Assembly (NCBI GenBank): GCA_017562135.1
Contig: QEYB01000406.1
Location: forward strand, 587,721 to 651,720
Source of the DNA: Dipylidium caninum
Lineage: Eukaryota; Platyhelminthes; Cestoda; Cyclophyllidea; Dipylidiidae
Direction of reading: 5' to 3'
DNA length: 64,000 nt
The notes below the pieces were generated by a model that had not been told where the DNA came from, did no database searches, and worked only from the letters and a program-made list of their open reading frames with translations. This document shows, one piece after another, positions 26,637 through 38,306 of the stretch; the stretch's first letter is position 1; each line of letters starts with the position of its first letter. The translations under genes were made by a program, and so were the position numbers.

Positions 26637-27908
26637 TATGCATACAATCACCTCTCAATGCATCGGAGATCATCGAATTGCTTGAGGAAACTTGAATCTC
26701 TACCATCAGCATTTGAAACTACAGCCCCCATATCTGTAGGACCACGTCGTGAAAAACGAGTCCCTCCGGAAGTCTCGGAACACTACTTGGACGAACGTGG
26801 AGTTGGGGACGAGTCAACATCACAATCTTATCTACTTTGATTGCCTCATCTTCGAGGTGAATTTGAATGTCAGATGCAACCCAAATGTTTTTCACGACTA
26901 AAGGTTCATAAACTTATAATTAAATGGTAATGTGGACGTCGGCTTTGAGCGATTGCGGAGTTAAACCTCTGTACACCAATAGCCAATGCACCATCGACTG
27001 CTCTTGAAACTTGGCAGCCCTGCTTAATCTTTCTTAATATTGTTTCAGGCAAACGCCATCAGGGGAAGCCTTTGACATATGAAGCCACCACACAGGTTTT
27101 AAACTACTCTACCAAGTCGTAACATCAAAGATTGTCAAAGACACTGGCTTGACCTCGTCTTACCAAAACCAAAGTGCCATCTTCGGGGCAAAACAAACTT
27201 ATAATTGGATATTGTGACCGAGTATATGTGTTTAAAAGTTGGGACATTATAAGTGAAGATGGGGTCACCGATGATGGCAGTGAGCAAAAAGAGTGAAATA
27301 TGTGTCAGCTTAGCGATGTGGCACTGGGACTGTACGTAGACTAACACACAGATTAATGACATCGGGCGAACTTGAGACGAAGATTTTTCTCCGAGGTAAT
27401 CCATTTCTCTTCCTGACGTCTCGTCTCCATCATCTTCTTGGGTTTAGAATAATAGAATACTTCTGGTCACACCGTAGAAGGTTACAATCAGTGTGTCTAA
27501 TTTATAAGGGGTTTCAGTATAACAGGAGGTACACAAGACATCTGTCCTCTCTTCGATCATGCACTTCGTCACTGAGTTGAGTGTCCACGCTGCCGAAATT
27601 GCTAGCATGAATTTTCCTTTTGTTCCGCTGCGACCAGATAGATGGTTCACTAAGCCTCATTCGCGTATCTATTCATGGAGTTTCGATGATTACTGCGCTC
27701 CGATCTAGAATTTCTCAACCCATATCACACAGGGTTGGTGGTCGGCATAACTGCAACAAAGAAAGGTCTCAAAGACGGCGAGAAATTCGCCTATCTCCTC
27801 CCAAGTACTCTCTGGTCACCACAAATCTTTGTCTGCCTATTATGTAACATCATGAGACATCGATATCAATATTGTCGAGTTGCATCCAACGAAAACATTC
27901 ACCACATA

Positions 27909-28442
27909 TCAAATGGGATGCCTCAAAGCGAGTGGATGAGTCAAAATAGATGTTGATTTGAGAATAAATACCAGGCTTCCATGAGTGACATTTACTTTTA
28001 CTTGACATTTCAAACGGACAGAGTCTTGGCAGAACGTACCCCAAACTAGCAGTTTGGTTACACTAGATCTCCGCAATCTCAGTGTCTTCAAAGAGTTATT
28101 GTCATAAGGGATACTCAAGCAAACATCACCGTCAGTTAATCGGGGCGTAGGCACAATTTCTCCAAAAGTGTTTTCGTTATCGCCTTGCTCAAGTAATACG
28201 TCTGCTGCGGTCTCGATAGCTTGAGCACCGCCAGCATTCGTAAGATACGTCAGCCAGAGGCTATAGCGGCGACAAGGTGGTTCGCCTCCCAACCTGACAT
28301 CTACATTCCTCACTGGGGCAAGGCTACCTCTCATTGCCAGTATTTCATCTACCCTCGATCGCAGAAGCTCAAAGCTTATTTCCTGCATCTTAGTTAGTAA
28401 ATTCCTTTCCAGAAGAAGACGCGTTAACGCGTGACTTGCCAT
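27909..28442 (-). CDS. Possible arrestin-domain protein, N-terminal exon
   Basis: The longest open frame between CBP and 34 kb: 177 codons from an ATG. The start (MASHALTRLLLERN) is helical. The middle has RNVDVRLGGEPPCRR, and then LLEQGDNEN. The end has VRLKCQVKVNVTHGSLVFIL, which is how the N-domain of ARRDC/arrestin proteins usually finishes. The frame closes shortly afterwards without an obvious donor, so it may be a truncated copy. Codon use looks coding, but I cannot prove the family by eye. An alternative is an unrelated beta-sandwich protein. Confidence 0.4.
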   Translation of the reverse strand: MASHALTRLLLERNLLTKMQEISFELLRSRVDEILAMRGSLAPVRNVDVRLGGEPPCRRYSLWLTYLTNAGGAQAIETAADVLLEQGDNENTFGEIVPTPRLTDGDVCLSIPYDNNSLKTLRLRRSSVTKLLVWGTFCQDSVRLKCQVKVNVTHGSLVFILKSTSILTHPLALRHPI

Positions 28443-30496
28443 AGCAGGCCACGTGTAGGAAATACAGGGCTATGGAATGGATGGATGTCGCAGGCGGGCA
28501 GGTCGCTACTCGCACGTTCTACTTCCTTCCCTCAATTAAGTAGCCTTAATGCACTCGATCGGCACAAAGCACCGTTAGGATGACGGTGGTCGAGTGATCG
28601 AGGAAATGCGGTTGATATGATCTCCTCAAAGACGACAAGAGCAACACAAATGAACTGACACTGGGGAGTAGACTGGGTAAAGTGGACCGAAACCAGGAAG
28701 CCTTTGTACACACTCATCCACTCATTAAAAGGCCTCTTCCAGTGTATTTACACAGGACACCTCATCATTGATTGGGAGAAAGTTATTCCGAGTGGTGTTT
28801 CCATCACCAGTATTGTGTCCCGCTGCTCCCACACCATCAAAACTGTTAAAAATTAATTTGGAAAAAATTTTCATCACGCATGAAGGTAGTAACACATCCA
28901 ACCAGAAAGCATCTCATTCAACACACTTGAACCATCATAAATCCACTGCTTGGTAAAGCAACAGATAAGAAGATGGCCTCCACCCACATGGTAACCCGGC
29001 TTCGGTCCCGCACAGCAACAAAGGAGTGACCAGAGGAATGGGTGGGATAAACCATTCTCGTTGATTAGTTCAAACAAGTTGTGGAGATAATTGAAGTTCC
29101 CAGTACAAACTGACGTTTATTTGAAAGTCAGGTGCGATGCAAATGCATGGAATAAAGCACAGTTCGGTCATCTTGTATAGTTCCTCTCGGTTACTCCGCT
29201 GCCCATCTTCTGCCTTTATTCTTCCTCCCTCCCCCTTTTGCCTGCCTGTTTCGACAAACGCGAATATTCGCATCACAATTCTCATTCAAACTCGCAATAG
29301 TCTCTGAATTTCCTTAATTCACGTAAAACACTTACATATTTATCGAGGCTCCGGTGTAATAAGGCGATCATAATGGTGGCCTTAGGGTAAAATGACCAAG
29401 GATTACAACATAAACTCTTCTCAATGCCTCGTAGCCTGTGCAACTTCTAATACATGGGCTATTAAGATTTGAAGATTGCCAGAATTTGGCTGTATAGCAA
29501 CCAGATTCAACTTTCTCTCTGGCAACTCCCATAACCACTGGCCACACCACTAGACCACCAGCACCCCTCCCATGTTCCGCACTCGTACATTCACCCTCCA
29601 GACTCTACTTTTATTTTTAGCGGTATCCCTCTCCTAACCATATCCACATTTAAATAACAATGACAATGGACTATTCGAAGTCATCTTGCCTCCATCGACA
29701 AATATTCACACGACATTCGACCAGATTATTGTAGCCCGAGAGTGACATCCTTCCCACATATGAGGAAGATCAGCCGGGATGAAAAACGCATAACCTCATC
29801 TACCAACCTTTGGCGTACTAAGGGAGCACAGAGAGCAACAAATTGTGGAAGGAGGATTTGAACACTTCCATAATTCAACCTAAACACGTACGAGTTAACG
29901 CATCGCTCGGCCTTTGCATATGAATCCACTTCTCCATCCCTTTTGTTGACTTATTTTTCTAAAACTTGACGTGACGCACGACCACGGTGACAAAGGGCGC
30001 TTTACCGCCTGTACCTCTACCTCGAATGGCGTAGCCGCACAGTCTCTGTCACCTGCTCACATTTAAACGCCTACGCTTAGCCAGTCCGCCATATGGTCTT
30101 AACTAGCTGCGTAGGCGGGCGCTCATTTACCCAAAAATGCTATATGACAGCTTGTCAGTCTGACATTACAATCGAGTTGTGAGTAGCGAAGGGAGACGTG
30201 TGAAGGCTTGACTTGATCGGGGCGAGTTCACCAAAATGATAAACTTCAGCTTCACATTCGCTCGCAATTTCTCCTTATCTACGACCGAACTGTCACAGAT
30301 GGAATGCCTTCTCCACTCCTCATCTCTTGACACAGAATTTCAGTTTGGAAAAAAAAGCGGATAGGCGAAGTTGGTTAACAGTTGCCATAACCTTAGTCAC
30401 GCAGACCACCTCGGGGTAACTGAACCATTTTGCTCCTCCCAGGTGTACTCAGCTCCACACACACTTCAGCTTTGGTCGTGAAGTGGAAGACCTCGG
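28443..30496. other. Repetitive flank with arrestin-like scraps
   Basis: Short segments on the minus strand (for example near 28,640 and 29,100-29,285) end in strand-like motifs of the form C.A.DFQINVSLYW, echoing the candidate arrestin fragments. None is long enough or intact enough to call a gene. Otherwise no feature is seen. Confidence 0.3.
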
Positions 30497-30712
30497 GTGT
30501 GCGCGATAACAAAATACTCAACCATCATCCAAGAATCAAATCACAATATCCATTACCGAGTGAGTACTCCTCAACAAGTTCACATTACCCTTAACACAGG
30601 TGATGTGTTAATTCGGAACTCATCGGGCACAAATTGTTACAACATAAATGTTAGACGCGTTCATGGAATCACATTTGGAGACTTACCAAAAGGGACTGCG
30701 ATGAGCATGTGA
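30497..30712 (+). pseudogene. Possible arrestin C-domain-like fragment
   Basis: A 71-codon frame containing QQVHITLNTGDVLIRNSSG followed by CYNINVRRV, which resembles two strands of an arrestin C-domain. There is no clear splice context. It is included because it would be the plus-strand counterpart of the 25,343 exon. Confidence 0.22.
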
Positions 30713-30929
30713 CAACATTTTCCACCTATCTTTGTGGAGCAAAAGCCCTTATCAACACATTCTACGAGTAGAGACCTTGCTAGAACAAAGATTTCCGTTC
30801 TGTCTGCGGGGGCACAGAACAAACACGAAAACCATCCATAAAACGTCCATGCACACATCAGGCGATGTACTAAGGAGATCGACTGATCATGAGATGACGT
30901 AACTATGTTAGAATTTTTGTTCGTCCTAC

Positions 30930-32060
30930 TGCCTACGTTATGTCAAATAGTTCTGTCAATACTTCCCATCGAGCATGAAGTTCTTTGAATATCTTCTCCT
31001 CCATGACTCCCTCCAAAATCAAAGACATGTTTCTACGTTCCCCACGTCTACCCTTTCAGCACGTTGGCGGTTTTGTGATTGGGGACTAAATGTTTGTGTA
31101 ACTAGTTGAATGGACTAATTCTTGTGTGGATACCGCACGAGATGAGACAAGCACATGTGAAACAAGTAGACCGATGGTCGGCTCCCGTGGCCATATCTGC
31201 ACTTCTCACATTACAGCAACAACCTCCCTCACCGAGATCTGTGACCCACACGACGAGAGGTTGTCTTCTATGCCAGGTACACCAGTGACATTATGCTCCA
31301 CCTTCCGTTGTCTGCCCTTATCACAGTCATCAAAGCATTTCACTCGAAAGTAACTGCTTGTCGCCTCACTCGTCGGGCAACTCTGTCTCACAGCGCAGTC
31401 TTTTTTTGCCAGCGTTGGTCATCTACTCTCACCCATTCATATGCAGCTCAACTCCACTGCCTCATTTCTGCTACCTGTACTCTTGGCGTCATCGCCAGTC
31501 AAATGTGAGAACAAGGGACAAGACGAGTGCACAAGAATGAAGGGGAATGCTTCAGGCAAGTAGGAAAGAAGATGTGGACTACATAGCCAGAACGTCGCAG
31601 TATCGCCTGCCTGCGTCCGCCCCTTTCACTCGCTCATCTGTTCTGAGAACATGTCAATGAGTTCAACAAACGACAGGTTTCTTCGCACGCTCTACACACC
31701 TCCATCATTAGGACGCTCAATCAACCAGTGTGGCACATCACACGGACGCAGCATCGTCGGTTCAAGTTTGTGAATACCCAACAACGACTTAGAAGATTTC
31801 AGGCATCCGAAAGCGAGTTATTCCCATGTGCTTGAAAGAAGCACTCCTAACTTCAGGGTTTATGACAGTGCACAGTTACAGTATTAGACGCAATTGACCT
31901 CAAATAATGACACAATGTTAGATCAAAATCCAGCAACTAATGCTGGACGAATTTTCAGAATGGGCTGGAACCTCTTTGTACCTAGGCGAAGTGAGGATGA
32001 CTCCGGAAGGATCAATTGGGCTCTTCTCGCATCCCTACACGCCAGTTGCATTCGGCAGTT
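30930..32060 (+). repeat. Left arm of a large inverted repeat
   Basis: Read forward, this segment matches the reverse complement of about 41,785-42,900 in the same order over about 1.1 kb. Anchors: the GCCTACGTTATGTCAAATAG text near 30,930; the CCTCACCGAGATCTGTGAC text near 31,230; a shared block at 31,290-31,510; and the AATAATGACACAATG block near 31,900. Identity is moderate (by eye roughly three quarters). The arms are about 9.7 kb apart. Confidence 0.8.
31955..32060 (+). other. Conserved exon-like module of the inverted repeats
   Basis: After a TTTTCAG acceptor the frame reads SLYLGEVRMTPEGS and then LFSHPYTPVAF. The copy at about 41,650-41,770 reads SIYLGEVKMTPKGS and LFSHPYMSIAF. Many differences between the copies fall at third codon positions (GGC/GGG, GTG/GTT, ACT/ACG, CCG/CCA), which suggests selection on a protein. 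A third copy near 37,490 is broken. I do not recognise the domain. Confidence 0.45.
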
Positions 32061-32466
32061 TTTCTGCACGTCTACCAGTCAGCCACGTGGGGACTGCACT
32101 GCCTCATCCTCGGCCGATGCGTTTGTGCGGCTGTTGCACTGCAAATCAACCTCAAGTAAATTCAATAGCGAGTCTTACCTTACCTCGTGCGGGGAAAGAG
32201 CCTCCAAGCTTTCCAACTAAGCGGATGAGGTGCGCGTTGCAATAGCCATTGGGCCTGCCTGAGTCCTTTTCGAGGTCTAAAGCATGCAGATAAGTGGACA
32301 GAAGCCCATCGGTCCCTTCAGCAGGGAAGGTCTTAACTTTAATAAAGTCATGTGATCGGAGTGAAGACATCTTTTGTGCAAGTCGTGCACTTGAATGCTT
32401 ACATCCCACACTTGACGAGAGAGGGCGTTTCTTCCACCCAGACATGGTAACAAAGACAATGCGCAA

Positions 32467-32757
32467 CTAAGCTTTTGGCGAGCCGGTCGGCCCTGGTCGT
32501 AACTGTGCGCATGGTTGCAGAACGTGCCAACGGTTGAGAGGGAAAGGCCGACGTTGACAACAATGGGCATGTTGGAGCAAGTCAGCGGTGTGAGGGAATG
32601 AATTGCGAGAGTTACAGCGGGGAGAAGAATCATTCTTTGTCCCATTGGCAATGACCGAATGTGGCTTTACGCACGTATTGTTCTGCGCTGCACGGGGAGA
32701 GATGGCGAGATTGGCGAGCAGGCGATCTGTCGTTTCTCCGCTCCGCACATCGCCCAT
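32467..32757 (-). pseudogene. Diverged TAZ1-like copy
   Basis: On the minus strand, LLQHAHCCQ resembles TAZ1 helix 2 (VLQHMKNC), and PLNRWHVLQPC matches PLSRWVLANADLC of the TAZ1-KIX gene at 40 kb, with about six residues missing between. The two final zinc cysteines are lost. No clean KIX partner could be built downstream. Probably a relic. Confidence 0.38.
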
Positions 32758-34012
32758 TGGCTCCCCTCTACATCATCCTTCGCATTGCGTCGGGTCGACA
32801 GAATTTTTGAAATGGTCTAAATCAGCAATAAGAAGAACAGATCCAACATCTGCACCGATAACTTCAGAATTAATGAAAGGATTGGTCCTGTCCTATTGGT
32901 GTGGTCGAGTCCTGCTAGACGTGGTGATGATATCCAAGTAACCGGGTGCCTATTTACGGCATTAACTACGAATGAACTCGCCTATAATGTATTCAAATGT
33001 TCTCCAGACAACTGACAAAACATCACGTACTGTGATGCAGTTAGTGAGATGAGGTTGCACACGAACTCGTCTAATTTACGAAGATGCACGAGACGCAGGC
33101 GTCAGCAATTGAACGATGACACCTTGCAAGGCCGCGGCGGTGATGTGCATTAAAACAACTGTTCTAATCTCCGAACTCGTTACGACATAAGAGTAATGAT
33201 AATAGACAACAATCGCGGCTAAGTATGCATGCTTATAAATGTTGGTCAGTTCTCCTTCTCAAGGCGGAGCGGAGGACGGCTAACTAACAGCAAATGAGGA
33301 TGAAACCATATAATGACCCACATTCGCTCCATGTGATATCTATCACTTTATGTCGGCACCTCTCAGCAAGGAAAGCGCAGAGGAAGAACAAATTTATACA
33401 TGTTCCTCAGTAGAGAATAGCTTATTTTATTAATTATAAAATTAATGTACAAATAAGGGTGTGATACGTTGACATGATGTGACAAAAGCGTACAGAAGCT
33501 TACGTGTAATAGGCATAGGGCCGCAGCCTATCCTGAGATTTACTGGCCACCTGTTTTGAGGCGCTTCAATCCTCGGACGTTTCTAGCTATTCCCGTGTCC
33601 GGCCATGACACCGGGGTTTGATCTACAAGGCCTAGGTTTGATTAGACAATACAAGGAAAATACGCTGTCTCATACATTTAACGCTGTATTGTGCCCGTCC
33701 TTCATTCAACACCTTTGGTGGCGTAAGTGTCGGTCAGTGGATCACGCAGATGGGACTGGCTTCACTTTTCTGGCAACTGCACTGGAATGAGCATTTTCGC
33801 TTGCTTTCATGTTGTGCGGCTGCACAGCGGAGGTGCAACTCATTCTGCGCAACGAATGCTCCAGCCCGAAAGAAGTAAAGGGACAGAGTAGAGGGGCCGG
33901 AATGAGAAGAAGATCGGGGAAGAGAGCGAGTTCGCGAGTGATCTAAACAGCCCATCCACTAGTATTCAAGAAAGACTCCTCCCTTTGTAATACTCCCTCG
34001 CTAATACTCGCA

Positions 34013-34585
34013 ATGATCATCTCGGGGGTGAAAGTTACGCAACAAGGGAGCCCCATCCAACAACGCCGTGTCGTTGCCTGCGCCTCGTGCTCAGTAAAAA
34101 AATTGCAGCGACTGGTAGGAAGAATTACCAAGTTGAACGAAGACTGTGGAGGGGGAGAGCACGCAGACGAGAACATATCGTTTGATGCGTTTCTATTGGC
34201 GTCACCGATGAGATCCGTCACAGTCCCACTCGAATTGGAGGACAATCAGGTTTGGATAATCGGTTTGCTGCATTTGCGGGTGAAAAAGCTAGTGTGGACA
34301 AAATGGACTAAGAACGAGGTAAAATCCATCGTCACCACACCCTCGGATGTGGATCTCACGACAATAATGCCCGGTCCTTGCATTGTCTCCACCACTTTTT
34401 GCTTCGAAGCTCGCACGTCGAACAGATGTGTGGCGAAGTTGATGGAAGGCAATTCTCCGCAACATCGACGGAGCTGCGACATTTCATCTCGTGAGCCTTG
34501 TTGGAAGTCTTGTCCGCAAGCGGCCGTACGGATCTGTTGGCAAAACCAAAAGGCGCCCGAGGCTCTTTCTCCACACAACATGTAA
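34013..34585 (+). CDS. Hypothetical 190-codon ORF with a TAZ1-KIX-family-like start
   Basis: An intact ATG-started frame. Its internal MEGNSPQ at about 34,442 resembles the MQQNNPP and MAEDNPP starts of the two TAZ1-KIX genes, and a PHN follows at nearly the distance where those proteins reach the first TAZ1 Pro-x-Cys. The frame then stops. The Cys-rich stretch SSREPCWKSCPQAAVRIC can also be read as a TAZ1 end, so assignment is ambiguous. The upstream 140 residues are unknown. Confidence 0.35.
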   Translation: MIISGVKVTQQGSPIQQRRVVACASCSVKKLQRLVGRITKLNEDCGGGEHADENISFDAFLLASPMRSVTVPLELEDNQVWIIGLLHLRVKKLVWTKWTKNEVKSIVTTPSDVDLTTIMPGPCIVSTTFCFEARTSNRCVAKLMEGNSPQHRRSCDISSREPCWKSCPQAAVRICWQNQKAPEALSPHNM

Positions 34586-34799
34586 ACTAAGATTTGCTAT
34601 TGAGTTGCCAAGAAACAGCCGCATTGTACAGATGGTTGACTGATGGACGGCGTCGTCATCAATTAACCCGATCAGAGGTTTTCAGCTCATACTGAGAATT
34701 CGTATCGACATTTATTGGGAGCTCTATAGTCGTTGGATGTTGACTTCTCATTGTATCATGATTAGAGGTGAAATACACCTAAAGTTGTAACTGTGCCGT

Positions 34800-34875
34800 G
34801 GAAGCGATGAGTGCCAAATTTATGGAGACGCGGTGATGAGCGCTAATTCGGAACAGCGAGTGATTAGTAGTGAAG
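34800..34875 (-). promoter_or_regulatory. Conserved 5'-flank-like block, copy 1
   Basis: In the minus direction this reads CACTACTAATCACTCGCTGT, then an AT-rich TATA-like stretch. It recurs at 36,733-36,808 and 45,405-45,485 (plus direction). In the 45-kb copy the reverse strand carries ATATATAGAG about 330 bases upstream of the TAZ1-KIX start codon, so a core-promoter role is possible. Function is inferred only. Confidence 0.3.
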
Positions 34876-35322
34876 ACCGCTGAGTGGCGTTTGGATTGCG
34901 CCAAACAGGGCTCACTCTCGCTCTCCTCTAATCTGCCCGCCCTGTTCTTTCGGCCTCGCTTGTTCGGTCCTAATGAAAACGACAGAGGCGGTTCTACACG
35001 TGCCGATTGCCACTTCTCACAAGTTATATGTCCTTCCTTATGCAATTCCACACGCTTGCTCTTGCCCTTTTTCCGCATCTTGATTCGAAGTCAACCCCTT
35101 CCGTGACAATTGCAAAGCACGGCACACTTTGCGTTCGTGGCATTCCTTCGCATTCATATCGACGAGTCCTTTGCGTGGGCCATGTGTTTCGCAAGCGGAA
35201 CATTTGACTCATGCTTCAAGTTGTCATGAATACTCGATCACATCAGAGGTCACCATATGAAAAGCAACCCAAGGCTAATAATATCTTGATCCAATGGAAG
35301 CGGCCATAGTTCATATTTATCA

Positions 35323-35538
35323 ATGCACAAGCCTCCCGCATGTGTCCATCTCAAAATTCGACAGAATCACCCGGTATCCGCCTCAATCATTGCTCCAACT
35401 ACCACGGAAACGGTCTTGGCGGCAGCACGCACAACCCTCAATCCCCATTGTGGACACCTCTGCGTCATGTGTAAGGTACCACCAACTCTACCAGAACTAA
35501 TTGCCCTCCTAATGACAGTAAAGAGACACTTTAAATAG
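35323..35538 (+). pseudogene. TAZ1-like C-terminal fragment
   Basis: Contains RTTLNPHCGHLCVMCK, which matches the end of TAZ1 (..HW.NC....CPVC) with one residue missing between the cysteines. The final Cys-x-x-Cys is kept. No upstream half of the domain is joined in frame. Confidence 0.4.
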
Positions 35539-36732
35539 GCAAGAAGTTGGGCCTTACAGGAGAGTGGTATCGAGAGCTTGGGACGCAGGCGTATTGATGC
35601 GATCATTGTACACACTCACACCAGTGGTGGCCAAAATAGGTTCCACCGCTCTGCCTCAAGCAAACCCGCACCCGCGTTGCTGACTTTAATCAAAATTAGA
35701 CATCAGCTAGTGCGATAAATTATGTCCTTCTGTCCATCCTCCTTCCACATGGTTGAACATGCATTGCCAGTGCAACTGGAGCCCCTCCTGCCACTTCTCA
35801 CCCACCACGTTGGCTCATGCAGGCTGAAGATTGTTCGCTTCTCGGGGAATTATTTTGAACTTTTTGTGCTCGCACTTCCACCAAGTCCACTTCTTCTACT
35901 CTGTTCCACTCATGACGGATAATACCAATGGCAGAATTCTTTGCTTGCAAATTCTCAGCTTCAGCTGATGTCCTAGTCTCAGTAGTACATGCCTCATTAA
36001 TTTCCACTGACTTGCAATGGCACTCCAACGTTGTCGTCGGTGGCACATACGCGGTTCACTGTGCAGTTGGTTTAAGGATTGGCTGATCATGAATTAATGT
36101 AGAAATTGTCGTGTGCTGCGGCAAGGTGCTGACGATTAAGATGGTCCTTATGACTCACTCACCTAATGATTCCTAGCCTCTCGTTCTCCTCTTTCCCTGT
36201 CAACTTGTTAGGTGGTGGGGAATTGATATTCTAATGACTTTCTTCCACTGTCCTGATGCATTGCCCCGCTTGCACTGCAAAACTCCTGACTTGGCGGTGT
36301 GCCTTCCTCTCCAAGTCCGCGGAGTTGGGTACAGGAAAACTAATTGGCGAGTGCAATATTTAGACCAAACCTTCTACAACGGGATTCCCACGCGGCAGCC
36401 ACGGGAATGACAAAATTCTGGCCATTTCTACTTGGCATATTTCAGGCGTGGAGACGTGCCCCTATTATACTACTCTAGTGCATTTTTTCGAAGGCTGTCG
36501 ATATTTATAGACACCCAAATTGCCACCCGTTATGACAGGCGGCATAATGGGGAAGCTCGCGTTGGCTTCCATGAGATGAACCCTGTTTTTTTCTCGCTGC
36601 GAAACACATGGCTCACTCAGCGGACCCATGAGTGCCAACTATGCTGCGTGGTAGAGGTTTACTTCATAGCGTAGTGAAGCTCTTCTCCGCCTCCACCTCC
36701 CACTCCTACTCCACTCCTACTACTCAGTGGTC

Positions 36733-36808
36733 TTCACTGCTAATCACTCGCTGTTGCGAATGAGCACTCCTCACCGCACCTTTATAAATTCGGCACTCAT
36801 CGGTTCCA
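36733..36808 (+). promoter_or_regulatory. Conserved 5'-flank-like block, copy 2
   Basis: Reads CACTGCTAATCACTCGCTGT followed by TTTATAAATTCGGCACTCAT, close to copy 1 (inverted) and copy 3 at 45.4 kb. It includes a TATAAA. Confidence 0.3.
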
Positions 36809-37009
36809 CCACGTCGGAGACGGAGTGTCCTATCTCGTCCTCATTCGCGTAGCGTTGTCCATAACAGGGGAACCACTGGCGATCCACAAGTGAAATACCT
36901 GGTACCAACATAAGTTGGGACGTTGTGACTTCGAGCAATTGCATGTCAAGGGTCGTAGGAGGAGCTCTTTCATGCGATGATGACAAAAGTGCGCTATTGC
37001 TTCCCTGTG

Positions 37010-37580
37010 TCGTCAACTGGCGGCTGTCATCCTGGTGAAGACAGACAATAGCAAAGCCGGCGACATTAAGTGCCTTACACCTCAGAGCAGCAATTTCGCG
37101 TCTATTTCAATGTAACACTTTCGGCCACTAAGCAAGCGAGGGGAATGCACTGAGTGCTCACCACTACGCATTCGCTATTTATTCCTTTATATGTGTAGGG
37201 GAGGGGGAGAGGGCGAGAAGAACGATCGCATATTAGAGCAGTCAGGAACGCACTCCTCACACACACCGTTCCTACACATCCTTTCACTGGACTCCCAAGT
37301 CTTACAGTCGCATGTTTCGTGTCCTCGAAACATGCGAAATCGAGTTATTCTCAGGCGGTCGAGAGAAGAGCACCCGCCTGCCAGGCTGTATGTCAATGCA
37401 TAGCCACAATGGTAGACGCATTTCACTTCAAATAATGACACAATGAGAGATCAACATTAAGGGATTAAAGCGACCCCAATGAATGTTGCGACGAATTATC
37501 AGGATGTGCTGGAGCCCTCGACGCAGGAGAAGTGAAATGATGCCCAAAGGATCAGTTTGGTTCTCCCAGCATCTCTACAT
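37010..37580 (+). repeat. Internal copy of the inverted-repeat sequence
   Basis: Matches the reverse complement of about 41,785-42,345 at high identity (by eye about 90% or better over long runs), from the GGCGGCTGTCATCCTG end to the AGGATCAGTTTGGTTC end. It shares a TTTATATGTGTAGGGGAGGG segment and the AATAATGACACAATGAGAG segment. This pair is younger than the 30.93-32.06 kb arm. Confidence 0.88.
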
Positions 37581-37856
37581 GTCGATTGCATTCGAGAGTG
37601 TATCCGGGTACGGCGGATAATTCAAAGGAGTTCGCAGATTCCGCTTCCAAAGTCGTTCGTAATGCATTTGCACGGCAAAACGCGTGGCATCTCCACTGCG
37701 TAGATGCGTAACATGAAAGCGAGTAGGAATGAAAAGTCGGAAAGCAGTGAAACAAGGGAAATGTGGGTTTCGTCTGAGAGCACACAGTGTCTCACACAAA
37801 TATTCAAATCAGCATCACCTACTTTGGCTGCTTCACCCACAGCGGTAAAGCTCGAC

Positions 37857-38071
37857 GATACGCGCACCATGAAGGTGGAAATACCGTTTCACACTAAATT
37901 GTAGACGTAGAATGCACTTTTTAGTTGAGCACGTGTCGACATGTGGGGAGGAGAGAAGTGTTGCCTGTCTAGTAACACTTCGCCTCGAGAAATAGTGAAG
38001 CAGTGGAGGGACTGCATCGACCACAACTGTTTCATGTGCCGACCTCGGAATCGAGGCGGCACTGAGTGCTA
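37857..38071 (+). pseudogene. TAZ1 pseudogene copy
   Basis: The frame from 37,935 reads GGEKCCLSSNTSPREIVKQW and then RDCIDHNCFMCRP. From PREI onward it aligns without gaps to [24 protein letters not shown]; three zinc cysteines are kept and His is Gln. Just upstream, one frame over, lies LEHVSTC, which fits HMKNC. The distance between the two cysteines is 14 bases instead of 15, so a one-base deletion broke the gene. In-frame stops follow upstream (37,902 on). Confidence 0.72.
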
Positions 38072-38093
38072 ATGATCTTTAGTCCAAATCCGT

Positions 38094-38306
38094 TCACCTA
38101 CTTGAATTGTCACTCCACCTACGGCCAGGAGCACATCTCCCTTCCTGCGGCACGTCAAGTTTCGGTCTATCTCTCCACTCGTCGACCGTGCCATCAGCTA
38201 CTTTCATTCTGGCAGCTTCATGCAGTAATATGGCAGTTGGTGTCTTGCGCGTTGCACATTGCACACAAGCGTTGTCAGGGGGATTGTTGCTTGCATCAAC
38301 AGCCAT
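38094..38306 (-). pseudogene. TAZ1-KIX-family 5' fragment
   Basis: The ATG at 38,306 opens MAVDASNNPPDNACVQC, like the family starts MQQNNPP and MAEDNPP. It goes on to TAILLHEAAR, which fits TAZ1 helix 1 ([10 protein letters not shown]) including the first zinc histidine. The later TAZ1 helices do not follow clearly before the frame ends. Confidence 0.42.

Noticed and set aside
32152..32466. KIX-like text downstream of the 32.5-kb TAZ1 relic (FPAEGTDG, then LEKDSG)
   Set aside because: Needs a frameshift and has no matching splice sites.
34013..34245. Antisense frame 33,943-34,245 as a gene
   Set aside because: Shadow of the longer plus-strand frame; no domain.
35024..36674. LRNTWPTQRT / LRNTWLTQRTHECQLCC as TAZ1 ends
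   Set aside because: The two sites form an inverted repeat, and the opposite strands give equally TAZ1-like readings. Direction is undecided, so only the repeat is secure.
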